NCBI GenBank assembly: GCA_001510275.1
Contig: LFEY01000004.1
Location: forward strand, 1-36,501
Origin: Thaumarchaeota archaeon casp-thauma3
GTDB taxonomy: Archaea > Thermoproteota > Nitrososphaeria > Nitrososphaerales > Nitrosopumilaceae
DNA: 36,501 nucleotides
Direction: 5' to 3'
The notes below the pieces were generated by a model. The model saw only the letters and a program-made list of their open reading frames with translations. It was not told the DNA's origin and searched no databases. Both the position numbers and the translations under genes were made by a program. Positions 1-8,067 of this stretch are shown in pieces; position 1 is the first letter of the stretch, and every line of letters starts with the position of its first letter.

Positions 1-163
1 TCCTTCGAATATTTCTAGTCCTGCAACCACCCGCCTCGGCGTGATTTCATTTCCGCACACCAAGCGGGAATTACCCATCTAGAGATTTACCCAACAGTTA
101 CTGATCTCTGCATATAGCCGGTTTCAGAATAGGGCACGGCTGGCACCCCGATCTTACCTACTA
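1..163 (-). ncRNA. ffs: Signal recognition particle RNA (7S), 5' half, cut by the window edge
   Basis: Read on the minus strand, the segment has the archaeal SRP Alu-domain pattern: a GGGGTGCC...CCGTGCCC helix, then CTGAAACCGGCTATATGCAG, matching the GAAACCGCCGAUAUGCC block of archaeal SRP RNAs. Downstream, positions about 30-70 fold into a long hairpin (CCGCTTGGTGTG against CACGCCGAGGCGG with one bulge) that fits helix 6. The helix 8 asymmetric loop should lie beyond position 1, so only the 5' half is present. A TATA-like AAATATAAC lies at 187-195 on the minus strand, about 25 bases before the proposed 5' end, which is approximate. The region is far more GC-rich than its surroundings. The identity is from pattern recall. 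Confidence 0.7.
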
Positions 164-186
164 CCATTTTTCCTAAAGAAAGTAAT

Positions 187-195
187 GTTATATTT
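187..195 (-). promoter_or_regulatory. TATA-like box for the SRP RNA
   Basis: AAATATAAC on the minus strand, spaced about 25-30 bases from the proposed RNA 5' end. It lies just outside the stop codon of the neighbouring thiolation gene, so the RNA appears to have its own promoter. Confidence 0.45.
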
Positions 196-198
196 GCA

Positions 199-1113
199 TT
201 AGGATTGATTTGCTTTTAGTTTTAAAATCATGTTGCAAACTGAGCACACATTACCTGTACAATCATTTCCACATTTTTCACATTTTATTTTTTCTTTAGA
301 ACTAGAATTCTTTATGGCTGTTGAAACTTTGAGAATTGATTGATACAAATTATTTTTAATTCCACTATGTTGATTTTCTAATGAATTTAAAAATTCACGA
401 ATTTCTGTTCTTATTCCCTCATTCATGTGTGGACATGGTTCTGATTGAAATGGCATATCATTTGTAAATGCATAAAAGACTATTTCAGATTCATAAATCT
501 CACAAAATGGTTTTATTTTTCTTAAATCATTTGCAGAAGTGTCAGGATCCATCCATCCAATCTTAGTTGTATCTCCAGAAAGCATGTTTATGACAAATGT
601 TTGTAACGTATCATCTAGATTGTGACCTGTTGCAATAACATCTGCACCAATATCTTTAGCTGCATAATTTATTGCTCTCCTTCTAAGGGTTCCACATATT
701 GAACATGATGAAGTTTTTTCATTTTCTCGTAAATCTAGGGCTTCATCTAATGTCAATTCAAAAAGATCTTTGTAAGCATAAACTTTGTGTTCTACATTTA
801 GTTTTGTACAAAACTTTTCAACAATCTCTAATGCCTCATTTCTGTATCCTGGAATTCCCTCATCAATAGTAATTGCCTTTATTCTAAAACTATGCGTTAA
901 TGCCATTTCGTTAATGATTTTTAATAATGCTAGAGAATCTTTTCCTCCTGATACTGCTACTGCCACTAACTCATCATGTTTAATCATATTATATTTTGAA
1001 ATAGTTTTTGCGGTTTTTCTTACAATTGACTTTGAAAAACATTGTGAACAAAGTTTTTCCCCAGAGTATTTTCTTGTATATGCTGCAGGATTTTCACATC
1101 TGTCACAATTCAT
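199..1113 (-). CDS. ncsA: tRNA 2-thiolation ATPase, NcsA/TtuA (Ctu1) family
   Basis: This 304-residue PP-loop protein should activate a tRNA uridine with ATP and place sulfur on it, in the wobble-uridine (NcsA/Ctu1) or TtuA-type reaction. The PP-loop VSGGKDS is at residues 54-60. An N-terminal zinc finger uses C3, C6, C22 and C25, and a C-terminal one uses C278, C281, C290 and C293. The C137-x-x-C140 pair with C227 matches the three cysteines that hold the [4Fe-4S] cluster in TtuA-type enzymes. Length is normal for the family. The sulfur carrier (SAMP/TtuB-like) is not next to it. The distinction between NcsA and TtuA specificity cannot be made from sequence alone. Confidence 0.85.
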   Translation of the reverse strand: MNCDRCENPAAYTRKYSGEKLCSQCFSKSIVRKTAKTISKYNMIKHDELVAVAVSGGKDSLALLKIINEMALTHSFRIKAITIDEGIPGYRNEALEIVEKFCTKLNVEHKVYAYKDLFELTLDEALDLRENEKTSSCSICGTLRRRAINYAAKDIGADVIATGHNLDDTLQTFVINMLSGDTTKIGWMDPDTSANDLRKIKPFCEIYESEIVFYAFTNDMPFQSEPCPHMNEGIRTEIREFLNSLENQHSGIKNNLYQSILKVSTAIKNSSSKEKIKCEKCGNDCTGNVCSVCNMILKLKANQS

Positions 1114-1157
1114 GAAATCAACTGAGTTTTTTTCATTAATGATTCTTTAGGTATTTT

Positions 1158-2378
1158 TTATATTGTAAACCATCCAGATTTCAAATATGATAAGGCAATA
1201 TTGAGGCCAAACAGGGCAAAGGTGAATGCGTATATTCCCCACATTACTATGTTGACTGATTTATCTGAAAATCTTTTATCAATAATTATATGAATAAATT
1301 TTCCTCCATCCAAAATTGGTAAAGGAAGCATGTTGATAATGCCAATGAAAAATGAAATCATCCAAAGCCATAACAAGAACATTGAAATGTTGAAATCCAC
1401 GTTTGCCCAATCGATGAAATTCATTACAGGTTTGTATGGAATTGAATTATCTCTCATAATTCCTATTAATCCTCTCTCAGGATCATCTGGAGATGACATT
1501 ACTTCTAATCCAAATTCTAATGCTTGTCCATCTCTAAGTATAGAAACACTAGCTGTTTCTCCTGGAATTAAGATGGGGAAATCAGCTGGACCATGGATCG
1601 GTATATCATTAATTGTAGTAATAATGTCATTTGCAAGCAATCCTGCTTGTTCAGCTCCTGAGTTTTCTATAATTGAAAGTATCAAAACTCCTTGTGATAA
1701 TTCATAAAATGTGTTTAAGATAACTTCTCCAAACAGTGGAATACTCTCTAAAACCATTCCAAAAATTGGATTTGTTAACATAATGGCACCCAAAACAATT
1801 GCAAACATTACATTTGATGTGGCACCTGCTCCAATCACTCTTAATTTTGAAATCTTTTTAGCTTTATCAAATTCTTCCTCATCTGGTTCTACAAATCCTG
1901 CAAATAATGCAATAAATATTGCAAATCCACCAGTCTTGATTTTTATTTTTTCTAATGCAGCTACTATACCATGTGCTCCTTCATGAATAACTAATACAAT
2001 TGGAATTGAAAGTAAAAAGTATGTAATAGCTGGTGCTGAAGTTAATGTAACTCCTGGGATAAGTACTGTTAATTCTGAAAAATTTGATTGTGCAACAAAA
2101 TAGTTTGAAACATTGTTTAACAAAAAGTAAAATGCGAATCCCATCATTATGAAACCTGCAATTATACTTACATCTGCAAAAATTTTGATGCTTCTTTTTG
2201 TTCTTCCTAGAATTTTGATTAATACCTCATTTATGCCTCTATTCTTGTATACTAGACTGTATGCCTTTAATTCAAAACCATATTTTTCTAATTTGAGAGC
2301 TTTTGCAATTACAATAATGACAACCCAAGCCATTAAGACATAGATTATCGAATTCTGAGTAATAAAATCAAGTTCCAA
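1158..2378 (-). CDS. Site-2 protease-like membrane metalloprotease (M50) with PDZ domain
   Basis: A multi-pass membrane protein with the zinc site HEGAH (residues about 132-136 from the start chosen here), a PDZ-like domain in the middle (SGAEQAGLLANDII region) and the second M50 motif NMLPLPILDGG near the C-terminus. The family cuts substrates inside the membrane, usually in stress signalling. The frame stays open to an ATG at 2519, but that start would overlap most of the first third of cutA on the other strand. The TTG at 2378 (product MELDFITQNS...) leaves a 43-base divergent promoter gap and is preferred; an ATG at 2333 is also possible. The substrate is unknown. Confidence 0.82.
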   Translation of the reverse strand: MELDFITQNSIIYVLMAWVVIIVIAKALKLEKYGFELKAYSLVYKNRGINEVLIKILGRTKRSIKIFADVSIIAGFIMMGFAFYFLLNNVSNYFVAQSNFSELTVLIPGVTLTSAPAITYFLLSIPIVLVIHEGAHGIVAALEKIKIKTGGFAIFIALFAGFVEPDEEEFDKAKKISKLRVIGAGATSNVMFAIVLGAIMLTNPIFGMVLESIPLFGEVILNTFYELSQGVLILSIIENSGAEQAGLLANDIITTINDIPIHGPADFPILIPGETASVSILRDGQALEFGLEVMSSPDDPERGLIGIMRDNSIPYKPVMNFIDWANVDFNISMFLLWLWMISFFIGIINMLPLPILDGGKFIHIIIDKRFSDKSVNIVMWGIYAFTFALFGLNIALSYLKSGWFTI

Positions 2379-2421
2379 ACTAATTGTTAATTTTTTAAGG
2401 TACAGCCATTTATCGGTTACT

Positions 2422-2733
2422 ATGAAACCAGTAATAATTATCTCAACATATCCTAACAAAAAGTCACTTTCTAAAATTGCAAATGAACTTGTAAAAAACA
2501 AGACAGTGGCATGTGTCAATATCTCTAAAATTTCATCAATTTACTCTTGGAAGGGAAAAGTAGAAAATTCATCAGAATATCTTGCTATATTCAAAACAAT
2601 TACAAAAAACAAGACTCTGCTAAAAAAGAAAATTAAAGAAACTCATCCATATGATGTTCCTGAAATAGCAGAAATTGATGTTACTTCTATTAACAAATCA
2701 TATCTTAATTGGTTAATAGAATCTACAAATTAA
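2422..2733 (+). CDS. cutA: CutA1 divalent-ion tolerance protein
   Basis: A 103-residue protein with the full CutA1 layout: an N-terminal strand IIISTYPN, the ACVNI and SIYSWKGKVE segments that form the trimer core, and the signature HPYDVPEI near the C-terminus. CutA1 proteins are small trimers linked to copper or other divalent-metal tolerance, although their molecular role is not settled. It is divergent from the M50 protease, sharing a very short promoter gap, and its stop overlaps the pelota stop by 4 bases in convergent orientation. Confidence 0.92.
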   Translation: MKPVIIISTYPNKKSLSKIANELVKNKTVACVNISKISSIYSWKGKVENSSEYLAIFKTITKNKTLLKKKIKETHPYDVPEIAEIDVTSINKSYLNWLIESTN

Positions 2734-3770
2734 GATTCTATTGCATATCGTAATAACGAAATTATTCCACCTAAACCTGTAACTCTCAGACCAATATCTG
2801 TCGATGAATCAACACTGTAAATTTTTACTCCTTTACTTTCAACATCATTTAGAAAATCCATCATTTTTTGTTCATTATCTTGAATTGCCTTGTCTGAAAA
2901 TACAATGGATTCGACTGCTCCCATTTGATTTGCATTAAACGTCTCATCAAATCCCATAGTAAATTTTCTACTTTTTTTGTTTGCAAGAAGCATAACCTCA
3001 TCAATAATTGATGATACTTTTGCTAGCTTGCTATCTGACATTATCTCCTTCATTGTTTGAGATTTTGTGAATATGTAAATTCCATCTTCACCACCTGAAT
3101 CAATTCCTTCAACAACTTGTACTTTGTATTTTTGTAAGTTTTGAATAAAATTAGCAAATCTTTTTTTTGTTTCACCAGGACCAAAAACTACTATTAAATC
3201 TCCTTCTTTAAGTACAGTTGATACTGCCTGTTGTACTTGCTCAAAGAATTTTTCAATATTAAAATTAGTCTTGTATCTTTTTCCGCCAGAGCCTGAATAG
3301 ATATTTGGAATAAATTCCAGATGTGTCCCTCTCAGTCTTGCTATCCCACAATCACCAGTATCAATTGCAACAAGTACAAAGATTGCCTGATTATTATTTG
3401 ATACTAGAAGGTTCTTTTCAATTGGTAACCATTTTTTCTTTGAAATTGTTATTCCATCATTAATTCTTAGAATAAATGAATGATGCGAGCCATGTGGTAC
3501 TGATTCATTATTTGATTCAGAAATAGTTCCACCAATTCTTAATCTATCTAAGACATCGTCAAGTGAAATTTTTTCTACCGTTAACGCAATTCTAATCTTA
3601 ATTCTTTCTCCTTTATCCGGTCTTGAATAATCTTTGTCTTGTTTTAGAACTCTTGTTGTATCTCCAATTACTTTGTCATCTTCTTTAATTATACGACGTA
3701 GATTCAAAAGATCATCAGAATCTTCTGGCATGACAGAAATTGAATTCTCATCAATAATCTTTGTAATCAT
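2730..3770 (-). CDS. pelA: mRNA surveillance protein pelota (Dom34)
   Basis: At 346 residues it has the usual length of archaeal pelota. Domain A (about 1-130) carries the Sm-like fold segments DLLNLRRII and GDKVIGDTTRVLK-like text; the central domain includes VVFGPGETKKRF; the C-terminal domain, similar to eL30/eRF1 domain 3, holds DVESKGVKIYSVDSSTDIG and GLGGIISLLRY. Pelota recognises ribosomes stalled with an empty or blocked A site and, with aIF2/ABCE1-type partners, drives subunit splitting. The downstream gene 3803-4282 is 32 bases upstream on the same strand, so the two may be co-transcribed. Confidence 0.93.
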   Translation of the reverse strand: MITKIIDENSISVMPEDSDDLLNLRRIIKEDDKVIGDTTRVLKQDKDYSRPDKGERIKIRIALTVEKISLDDVLDRLRIGGTISESNNESVPHGSHHSFILRINDGITISKKKWLPIEKNLLVSNNNQAIFVLVAIDTGDCGIARLRGTHLEFIPNIYSGSGGKRYKTNFNIEKFFEQVQQAVSTVLKEGDLIVVFGPGETKKRFANFIQNLQKYKVQVVEGIDSGGEDGIYIFTKSQTMKEIMSDSKLAKVSSIIDEVMLLANKKSRKFTMGFDETFNANQMGAVESIVFSDKAIQDNEQKMMDFLNDVESKGVKIYSVDSSTDIGLRVTGLGGIISLLRYAIES

Positions 3771-3802
3771 GATATTATTCTAGTATACAAAAAGAAAAGA
3801 GT

Positions 3803-4282
3803 TTAGCTTGTAACTTCATTACTCTTTGCTTCTTCAGACTTTTTCTTTAGATAATTTTCAACCCAATCTAAAGTAAGAACACCTGATTCTGCTAGATTTG
3901 TAAGAGAATTTGCAGAAGCTTCTCCTGAAACTTTACCATTGTTATTTCTTATCTGGCGCCATTTTAGGGATGTATTTCCACTTTTTGAATTATAAATTAC
4001 TCCAAGAATGTCTCTTGCATTTACAAATGTAACGTCTCTAATTTTTTTTAAAGTTACTTTATCAGCTGCTTCTACGTAAATAGATCCTAAATTCTCCTCT
4101 CTTTCTGCAAATACCTCAAAATCATCTAAATAACTTCTTGGTGCATAGGACTGACATGTACTTGAAATGACAAATCTTCGAAAACTTTCCACTGAAGCTG
4201 GTGTATCAATTATAACCATTTTGAATGATTGATCTATTAGCCATTTATCAAGCTTCTTGAAAGACTCAATAGGAATCTGCAT
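3803..4282 (-). CDS. Unrecognised 159-residue protein upstream of pelota
   Basis: I do not recognise this family. The sequence is soluble-looking and alpha/beta in character (KMVIIDTPASVESFRRFVISS), with a lysine- and glutamate-rich tail KKKSEEAKSNEVTS and no membrane segment. It precedes pelota by 32 bases on the same strand, which suggests an operon. The first ATG is at 4282, but the frame stays open for another 27 codons up to a stop at 4364-4366, reading plausibly (QRDRFITARKPYF) yet with no ATG, GTG or TTG. The start is therefore uncertain. A TATA-like ATTAAAAT lies at about 4362-4369 on the minus strand. Confidence 0.7.
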   Translation of the reverse strand: MQIPIESFKKLDKWLIDQSFKMVIIDTPASVESFRRFVISSTCQSYAPRSYLDDFEVFAEREENLGSIYVEAADKVTLKKIRDVTFVNARDILGVIYNSKSGNTSLKWRQIRNNNGKVSGEASANSLTNLAESGVLTLDWVENYLKKKSEEAKSNEVTS

Positions 4283-4360
4283 GAAATATGGCTTGCGGGC
4301 GGTGATGAACCTATCCCTTTGATTGATGATGAGGATCTTGAGTTCTGAGCCTGCCTTAGG

Positions 4361-4369
4361 ATTTTAATG
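4361..4369 (+). promoter_or_regulatory. TATA-like box in the YjbQ/3803-4282 divergent gap
   Basis: ATTTTAATG read on the plus strand is about 27 bases before the ATG at 4391, giving a leaderless transcript for the YjbQ gene. Read on the minus strand the same bases are TA-rich too and could serve the divergent gene. Confidence 0.4.
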
Positions 4370-4390
4370 GATGATTTACTTTGAAAAAAT

Positions 4391-4810
4391 ATGAAATCTC
4401 TAACTGAATATATGACATTTCATGTTAAAACACGAAGAGCCTTTGTTAACATTACTTCTGATGTTAGAAAATTAGTTACAAAAAGCAAAATCCAAGAAGG
4501 ACTTTGTCTTGTAAATGCAATGCATATCACTGCTAGTGTTTTCATTAATGACAATGAAAGTGGATTGCATAAGGATTATGAAAAATGGTTAGAAGAATTA
4601 GCTCCACATGCACCTATTGATCAGTATGATCACAACAACACTGGTGAAGATAATGCAGATGCCCATCTAAAACGACAAGTAATGGGACGAGAAGTGGTAA
4701 TTGCTATTACTAATGGCGAATTAGATTTTGGTCCATGGGAACAAATTTTCTATGGAGAATTTGATGGAAAAAGATCAAAAAGAGTTTTAGTTAAAATAAT
4801 TGGTGAATAG
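4391..4810 (+). CDS. YjbQ family protein (UPF0047)
   Basis: The 139-residue sequence has the YjbQ hallmarks: an N-terminal [11 protein letters not shown] strand, [18 protein letters not shown], the [19 protein letters not shown] histidine-rich block and the [14 protein letters not shown] segment with the C-terminal [10 protein letters not shown]. Members form trimers with a metal-binding site; some have been reported to have weak thiamine-phosphate synthase activity, but the physiological role is unclear. It starts a few bases after a predicted transcription start, so it is probably leaderless. Confidence 0.9.
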   Translation: MKSLTEYMTFHVKTRRAFVNITSDVRKLVTKSKIQEGLCLVNAMHITASVFINDNESGLHKDYEKWLEELAPHAPIDQYDHNNTGEDNADAHLKRQVMGREVVIAITNGELDFGPWEQIFYGEFDGKRSKRVLVKIIGE

Positions 4811-4814
4811 TTTT

Positions 4815-4979
4815 CTATCCAAAATCTACGTCACGTTTTTGACTTTGTGATTCATTCTTTCTTGCAGCATCTCTGAATTCTTCATCGTGATTTTGAGATC
4901 CATGTCCACATTTTACACATGCTATCTTGAACCCATCATCACTTTTCTCATATGTCTCACAGCCACAAAAACATGCCAT
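4815..4979 (-). CDS. Small zinc-ribbon-like protein (54 residues)
   Basis: The product begins MACFCGCETYEKSDDG and carries cysteines at 3, 5, 7, 21 and 24 with a following histidine (CVKCGHGS), enough for one treble-clef or zinc-ribbon site; the C-terminal half is polar and charged. I do not know a function. It lies 49 bases downstream of the DtxR gene on the same strand but has its own TATA-like AAGATATATC about 25 bases before the ATG, so it can be expressed independently as a leaderless message. Codon use matches its neighbours. Confidence 0.65.
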   Translation of the reverse strand: MACFCGCETYEKSDDGFKIACVKCGHGSQNHDEEFRDAARKNESQSQKRDVDFG

Positions 4980-5028
4980 GCCTAAGTGTAATTTCTGAGA
5001 TGATATATCTTTTAGGATAAAATTTCAC

Positions 5029-5475
5029 TTAGGTAGATTCACAACATTGGCCTATTGGTATCTCATGATCATGTGGACATTTTCTTGGATGATTTAGCAT
5101 TGTACAAAGTGCATTTGTAAATTGTTTATTCATATGATGTTCAATTCCACATACCATTTCTTCATCAATTGCTACTTTTAGTGCACTATCCATGAGAACC
5201 TCTAATAATCTACTATTTCTCATCATACTTGCGCCAATTGCTTGACCTTCTTCTGTGAGTTTTACTCCCGCCTTGTTGTAATTAACCAAATTTTTACCGT
5301 TTAATTTCTTGAGCATTTGAACTACACTTGGCTGTCTAATATTGAGCATTTTTGCAATAGTGCTAATTTTGACATCTTCTCCTCTCTCTTTGATATGCCA
5401 AATTGCCTTTAGATACATCTCTACATGTTCTGCTTCTGCAGTTCCTACAAATAGAATTTCTTCATCTATATCCAT
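5029..5475 (-). CDS. DtxR/MntR-family metal-dependent transcription regulator
   Basis: The 148-residue protein has the family winged helix at about 15-75 (AEHVEMYLKAIWHIKE, IRQPSVVQMLKKL) followed by the metal-binding and dimerisation helices with C109, E112 and H113 (MVCGIEHHM) and the typical CPHDHEIP turn at 133-140. The SH3-like third domain of long DtxR proteins is absent, as in MntR. Such regulators repress iron or manganese transport genes when metal is bound. It follows the TrmB-type gene by 3 bases, so the two are almost certainly one transcript; no target genes are visible here. Confidence 0.88.
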   Translation of the reverse strand: MDIDEEILFVGTAEAEHVEMYLKAIWHIKERGEDVKISTIAKMLNIRQPSVVQMLKKLNGKNLVNYNKAGVKLTEEGQAIGASMMRNSRLLEVLMDSALKVAIDEEMVCGIEHHMNKQFTNALCTMLNHPRKCPHDHEIPIGQCCEST

Positions 5476-5478
5476 ATT

Positions 5479-6246
5479 CTATACCTGCTTTGAATCTTTT
5501 AATAAATATTCAAAATATTGACGTGCAAATCCTGCTAATCCTGCGTGTTCTGCCCAAATTGCAACTACATCTGAAGAGCCCTCACCTCCTATTTCTGGGC
5601 CTAATAAAATTACGACATATTTTTTGTCAGATATTATACCTCCTCCAAACAATCCTTTCTTAATTTTTACAGTTGCAACTCTTTTAATTGATTGGATAGT
5701 CTCTTTGTCCATTTTATCTGAAGCAAGTATTGTAATGACTACCCCTTTATCATGAAGTGATCTTAATTTTGGTAATGCTTGTTTAACTAGTCCTTCCCCA
5801 GCTTCAGGTAATGCAATCATTACTTCATTTCTACAAGTATCTACCATCTGCAAAATCTTTGCAGCAATGTTAATTGCACCTGAGAGTACCCAAATATCTG
5901 GTCTTTCACTTGTTCCACTTTTCTCATATAGTGGAACTAATTCATTTAGAATTACACTTTGATTCTGTGAAAAATCACTTTCCATTTTCTGCTTTGTAGT
6001 TTCTAGTCCTGTTGATGGTGACTTTGCAAAATATTTTGTTGGTCTTGAATCATCTGAACCAATCCAACTTTTATCTTCTAGAGTTCCTAGTACTTCGTAA
6101 ATTTTTGAGTATGGCACTCCTGACTTTTGGCTAAGATCTGATGCTGTTAGTTCCCCTGCTTTGAGTAGAGCCGAGAATGTTCTAATTTCGTAACTTGTAA
6201 GACCCACTTTTTCTAGTGCCTTCTTTGTTTTGTCAGATATACTCAT
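5479..6246 (-). CDS. TrmB-family transcription regulator
   Basis: A 255-residue protein with the TrmB winged helix at the N-terminus (GLTSYEIRTFSALLKAGELTASDLSQKSGVPYSKIYEVL pattern, residues about 15-55) and a C-terminal phospholipase-D-like ligand domain. TrmB proteins usually respond to sugars or other metabolites in archaea. The start ATG at 6246 lies about 28 bases after a TATTTAAAT box read on the minus strand (6271-6278), so the message is leaderless. The divergent neighbour is the large radical SAM enzyme, which makes it a natural candidate target, but this is inference from position only. Confidence 0.85.
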   Translation of the reverse strand: MSISDKTKKALEKVGLTSYEIRTFSALLKAGELTASDLSQKSGVPYSKIYEVLGTLEDKSWIGSDDSRPTKYFAKSPSTGLETTKQKMESDFSQNQSVILNELVPLYEKSGTSERPDIWVLSGAINIAAKILQMVDTCRNEVMIALPEAGEGLVKQALPKLRSLHDKGVVITILASDKMDKETIQSIKRVATVKIKKGLFGGGIISDKKYVVILLGPEIGGEGSSDVVAIWAEHAGLAGFARQYFEYLLKDSKQV

Positions 6247-6270
6247 GCGATCTAGTCGATCAGTTTTCGT

Positions 6271-6278
6271 ATTTAAAT
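6271..6278 (-). promoter_or_regulatory. TATA box for the TrmB-DtxR operon
   Basis: ATTTAAAT, a good archaeal TATA box, is 25-32 bases from the ATG at 6246. Confidence 0.55.
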
Positions 6279-6325
6279 CACGTATGCCTATCTCCTAAAT
6301 TCCCACGGGGCCAAGTATGAAATGC

Positions 6326-6333
6326 ATTATATA
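6326..6333 (+). promoter_or_regulatory. TATA box for the radical SAM gene
   Basis: ATTATATA lies about 30 bases before the ATG at 6362, with no ribosome binding site visible between, so a leaderless or very short leader transcript is expected. Confidence 0.55.
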
Positions 6334-6361
6334 CTAATTCAGAAAAATTCCTAATATAGGC

Positions 6362-8026
6362 ATGGCACTAATTCAAATATCAAATCAGTCAACTAAAAGT
6401 TTAGGTAAAAAATCTACTATTAGATTTACTCAAAGTATCTGTCCAGATTGTAATATGATTCTGGATGCAGAAGTCTTTGAGCGAGATAGTAAAGTCTTCA
6501 TGTCTAAAGTTTGTCCAACTCACGGCGAATGTGAGGAATTGTATTTTGGTTCTTATGAAATGTACAAGAAATTCAGTACATATTGGATGGATGGAAAAGG
6601 TGCTCATTCTCCAAATGTAATGATTGACAAATGTTCTTGCCCAAATAACTGTGGATTATGTTCAAACCACTTATCTCATAGTGGACTTGCAAACATGATT
6701 GTAACTAACAGATGTGATTTAACATGCTGGTATTGCTTCTTTTATGTAAAGAAAGGTCTTGAAGGCGCTTACATGTACGAGCCAGATCATACTCAAATCA
6801 GAGCAATGATGAAGACTCTAAGAGCTGAAAGACCAATTCCAGGAAACTCTATGCAAATCACTGGTGGTGAACCAATGCTTAGAGAAGATATTGCTGATAT
6901 TATTAAAATAATGAAAGAAGAAGGTGTTGACCATATTCAAATGAACACCAATGGAATTCGACATGCAATGGATCCAGAGGCAGCAAGAGAAGTAAGACTT
7001 GCTGGATGTAACAACTTGTATCTTTCCTTTGATGGTGTAACTGCGAGAACAAATCCAAAGAATCACTGGGAGATTCCATATGCACTTGATAGTTGTAGAA
7101 AGACAGGAACTACTGTAGTATTTGTTCCAACAGTAATCAAATCAATTAATGACCACGAATTAGGTGGAATTATCAGATATGCACAAAAGAACATGGATGT
7201 AGTTCATGCTGTAAACTTCCAACCAGTATCACTTACTGGTAGAATGGGAAAATCTGAACGTGAAAAATACAGAATCACAGTTCCTGATTGTGTCCAAAGA
7301 ATTGAAGAGCAGACAAATGGTGAAGTAACTGTTGATGATTGGTTCCCAGTTCCTAGTTGTATGCCACTAACAAATGTAATTGAAGCCTTCTCAAGCAAAC
7401 CAAAATACGAATTATCAATTCACTTTGCTTGTGGTGCAGGTACATACATCTTTGAAGATGCAGAAACAAAGAAGTTTGTTCCACTAACAAAATTCTGTGA
7501 TATTCAAGGAATGTTAGAATTATTTGAAGATAAAGCAGAAGAGATTCGTTCTGGTAAAAACAAGTACTTTACAATGCTTGAAGTTGTAAGAAAACTCAAA
7601 GGTTTTGTTGATTCCAAGAAACAACCAGCAGGATTAGACCTAGCAAAGATGTTTGGTAATATTTTGATGAAAAGATCATTTGATTCAATTGGTTCATGGC
7701 ACGTCAAGGGATTATTCCTTGGTATGATGCACTTCCAAGACAAATACAACGAAGACCTAGAAAGACTACAAAGATGTGATATTCACTATGTAACTCCAGA
7801 TCTTAGAATAGTTCCATTTTGTGCATTTAATGTAATTCCTGAATGGTATAGAGACAGAATTCAAAAGAAATATTCTATTACTGTTGAAGAATGGGAAGAA
7901 AGAGAAGGCGTCAAACTAGAAGATGGTCTTTACAGAGGATTAATGAGACGTGGTGCAGGTGATGAACTTGCTGCTGGCTGTGCAAAGAGTCAGATGTTCC
8001 ATGATGCAGCACAAGCTACAACATAG
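6362..8026 (+). CDS. Radical SAM enzyme resembling tetraether lipid synthase (Tes/MJ0619 type)
   Basis: The 554-residue protein contains the radical SAM signature C118-x3-C122-x2-C125 (RCDLTCWYC) and the GGEPM segment that helps bind SAM. Two further cysteine groups precede it: C27, C30, C51 and C57 in a rubredoxin-like knuckle, and C91, C93, C97 and C100. More cysteines lie near the C-terminus, so several metal clusters are likely. This layout matches the MJ0619 group, shown to join lipid tails into tetraethers (GDGT); thaumarchaea make GDGTs and crenarchaeol. The function is an inference from this layout. It is monocistronic, divergent from the TrmB-type regulator and probably strongly expressed, judging by its clean promoter. 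Confidence 0.65.
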   Translation: MALIQISNQSTKSLGKKSTIRFTQSICPDCNMILDAEVFERDSKVFMSKVCPTHGECEELYFGSYEMYKKFSTYWMDGKGAHSPNVMIDKCSCPNNCGLCSNHLSHSGLANMIVTNRCDLTCWYCFFYVKKGLEGAYMYEPDHTQIRAMMKTLRAERPIPGNSMQITGGEPMLREDIADIIKIMKEEGVDHIQMNTNGIRHAMDPEAAREVRLAGCNNLYLSFDGVTARTNPKNHWEIPYALDSCRKTGTTVVFVPTVIKSINDHELGGIIRYAQKNMDVVHAVNFQPVSLTGRMGKSEREKYRITVPDCVQRIEEQTNGEVTVDDWFPVPSCMPLTNVIEAFSSKPKYELSIHFACGAGTYIFEDAETKKFVPLTKFCDIQGMLELFEDKAEEIRSGKNKYFTMLEVVRKLKGFVDSKKQPAGLDLAKMFGNILMKRSFDSIGSWHVKGLFLGMMHFQDKYNEDLERLQRCDIHYVTPDLRIVPFCAFNVIPEWYRDRIQKKYSITVEEWEEREGVKLEDGLYRGLMRRGAGDELAAGCAKSQMFHDAAQATT

Positions 8027-8067
8027 AAATCTATTTTTTAAAATTTTTACAACAAAATAAATCAGAA

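Noticed and set aside
1330-1986. Plus-strand frames inside the M50 protease gene
   Set aside because: They are antisense shadows with no family pattern; the minus-strand frame has the metalloprotease motifs.
2379-2519. Longer M50 protease starting at ATG 2519
   Set aside because: It would overlap the well-supported cutA gene on the other strand; the TTG at 2378 gives a normal family start.
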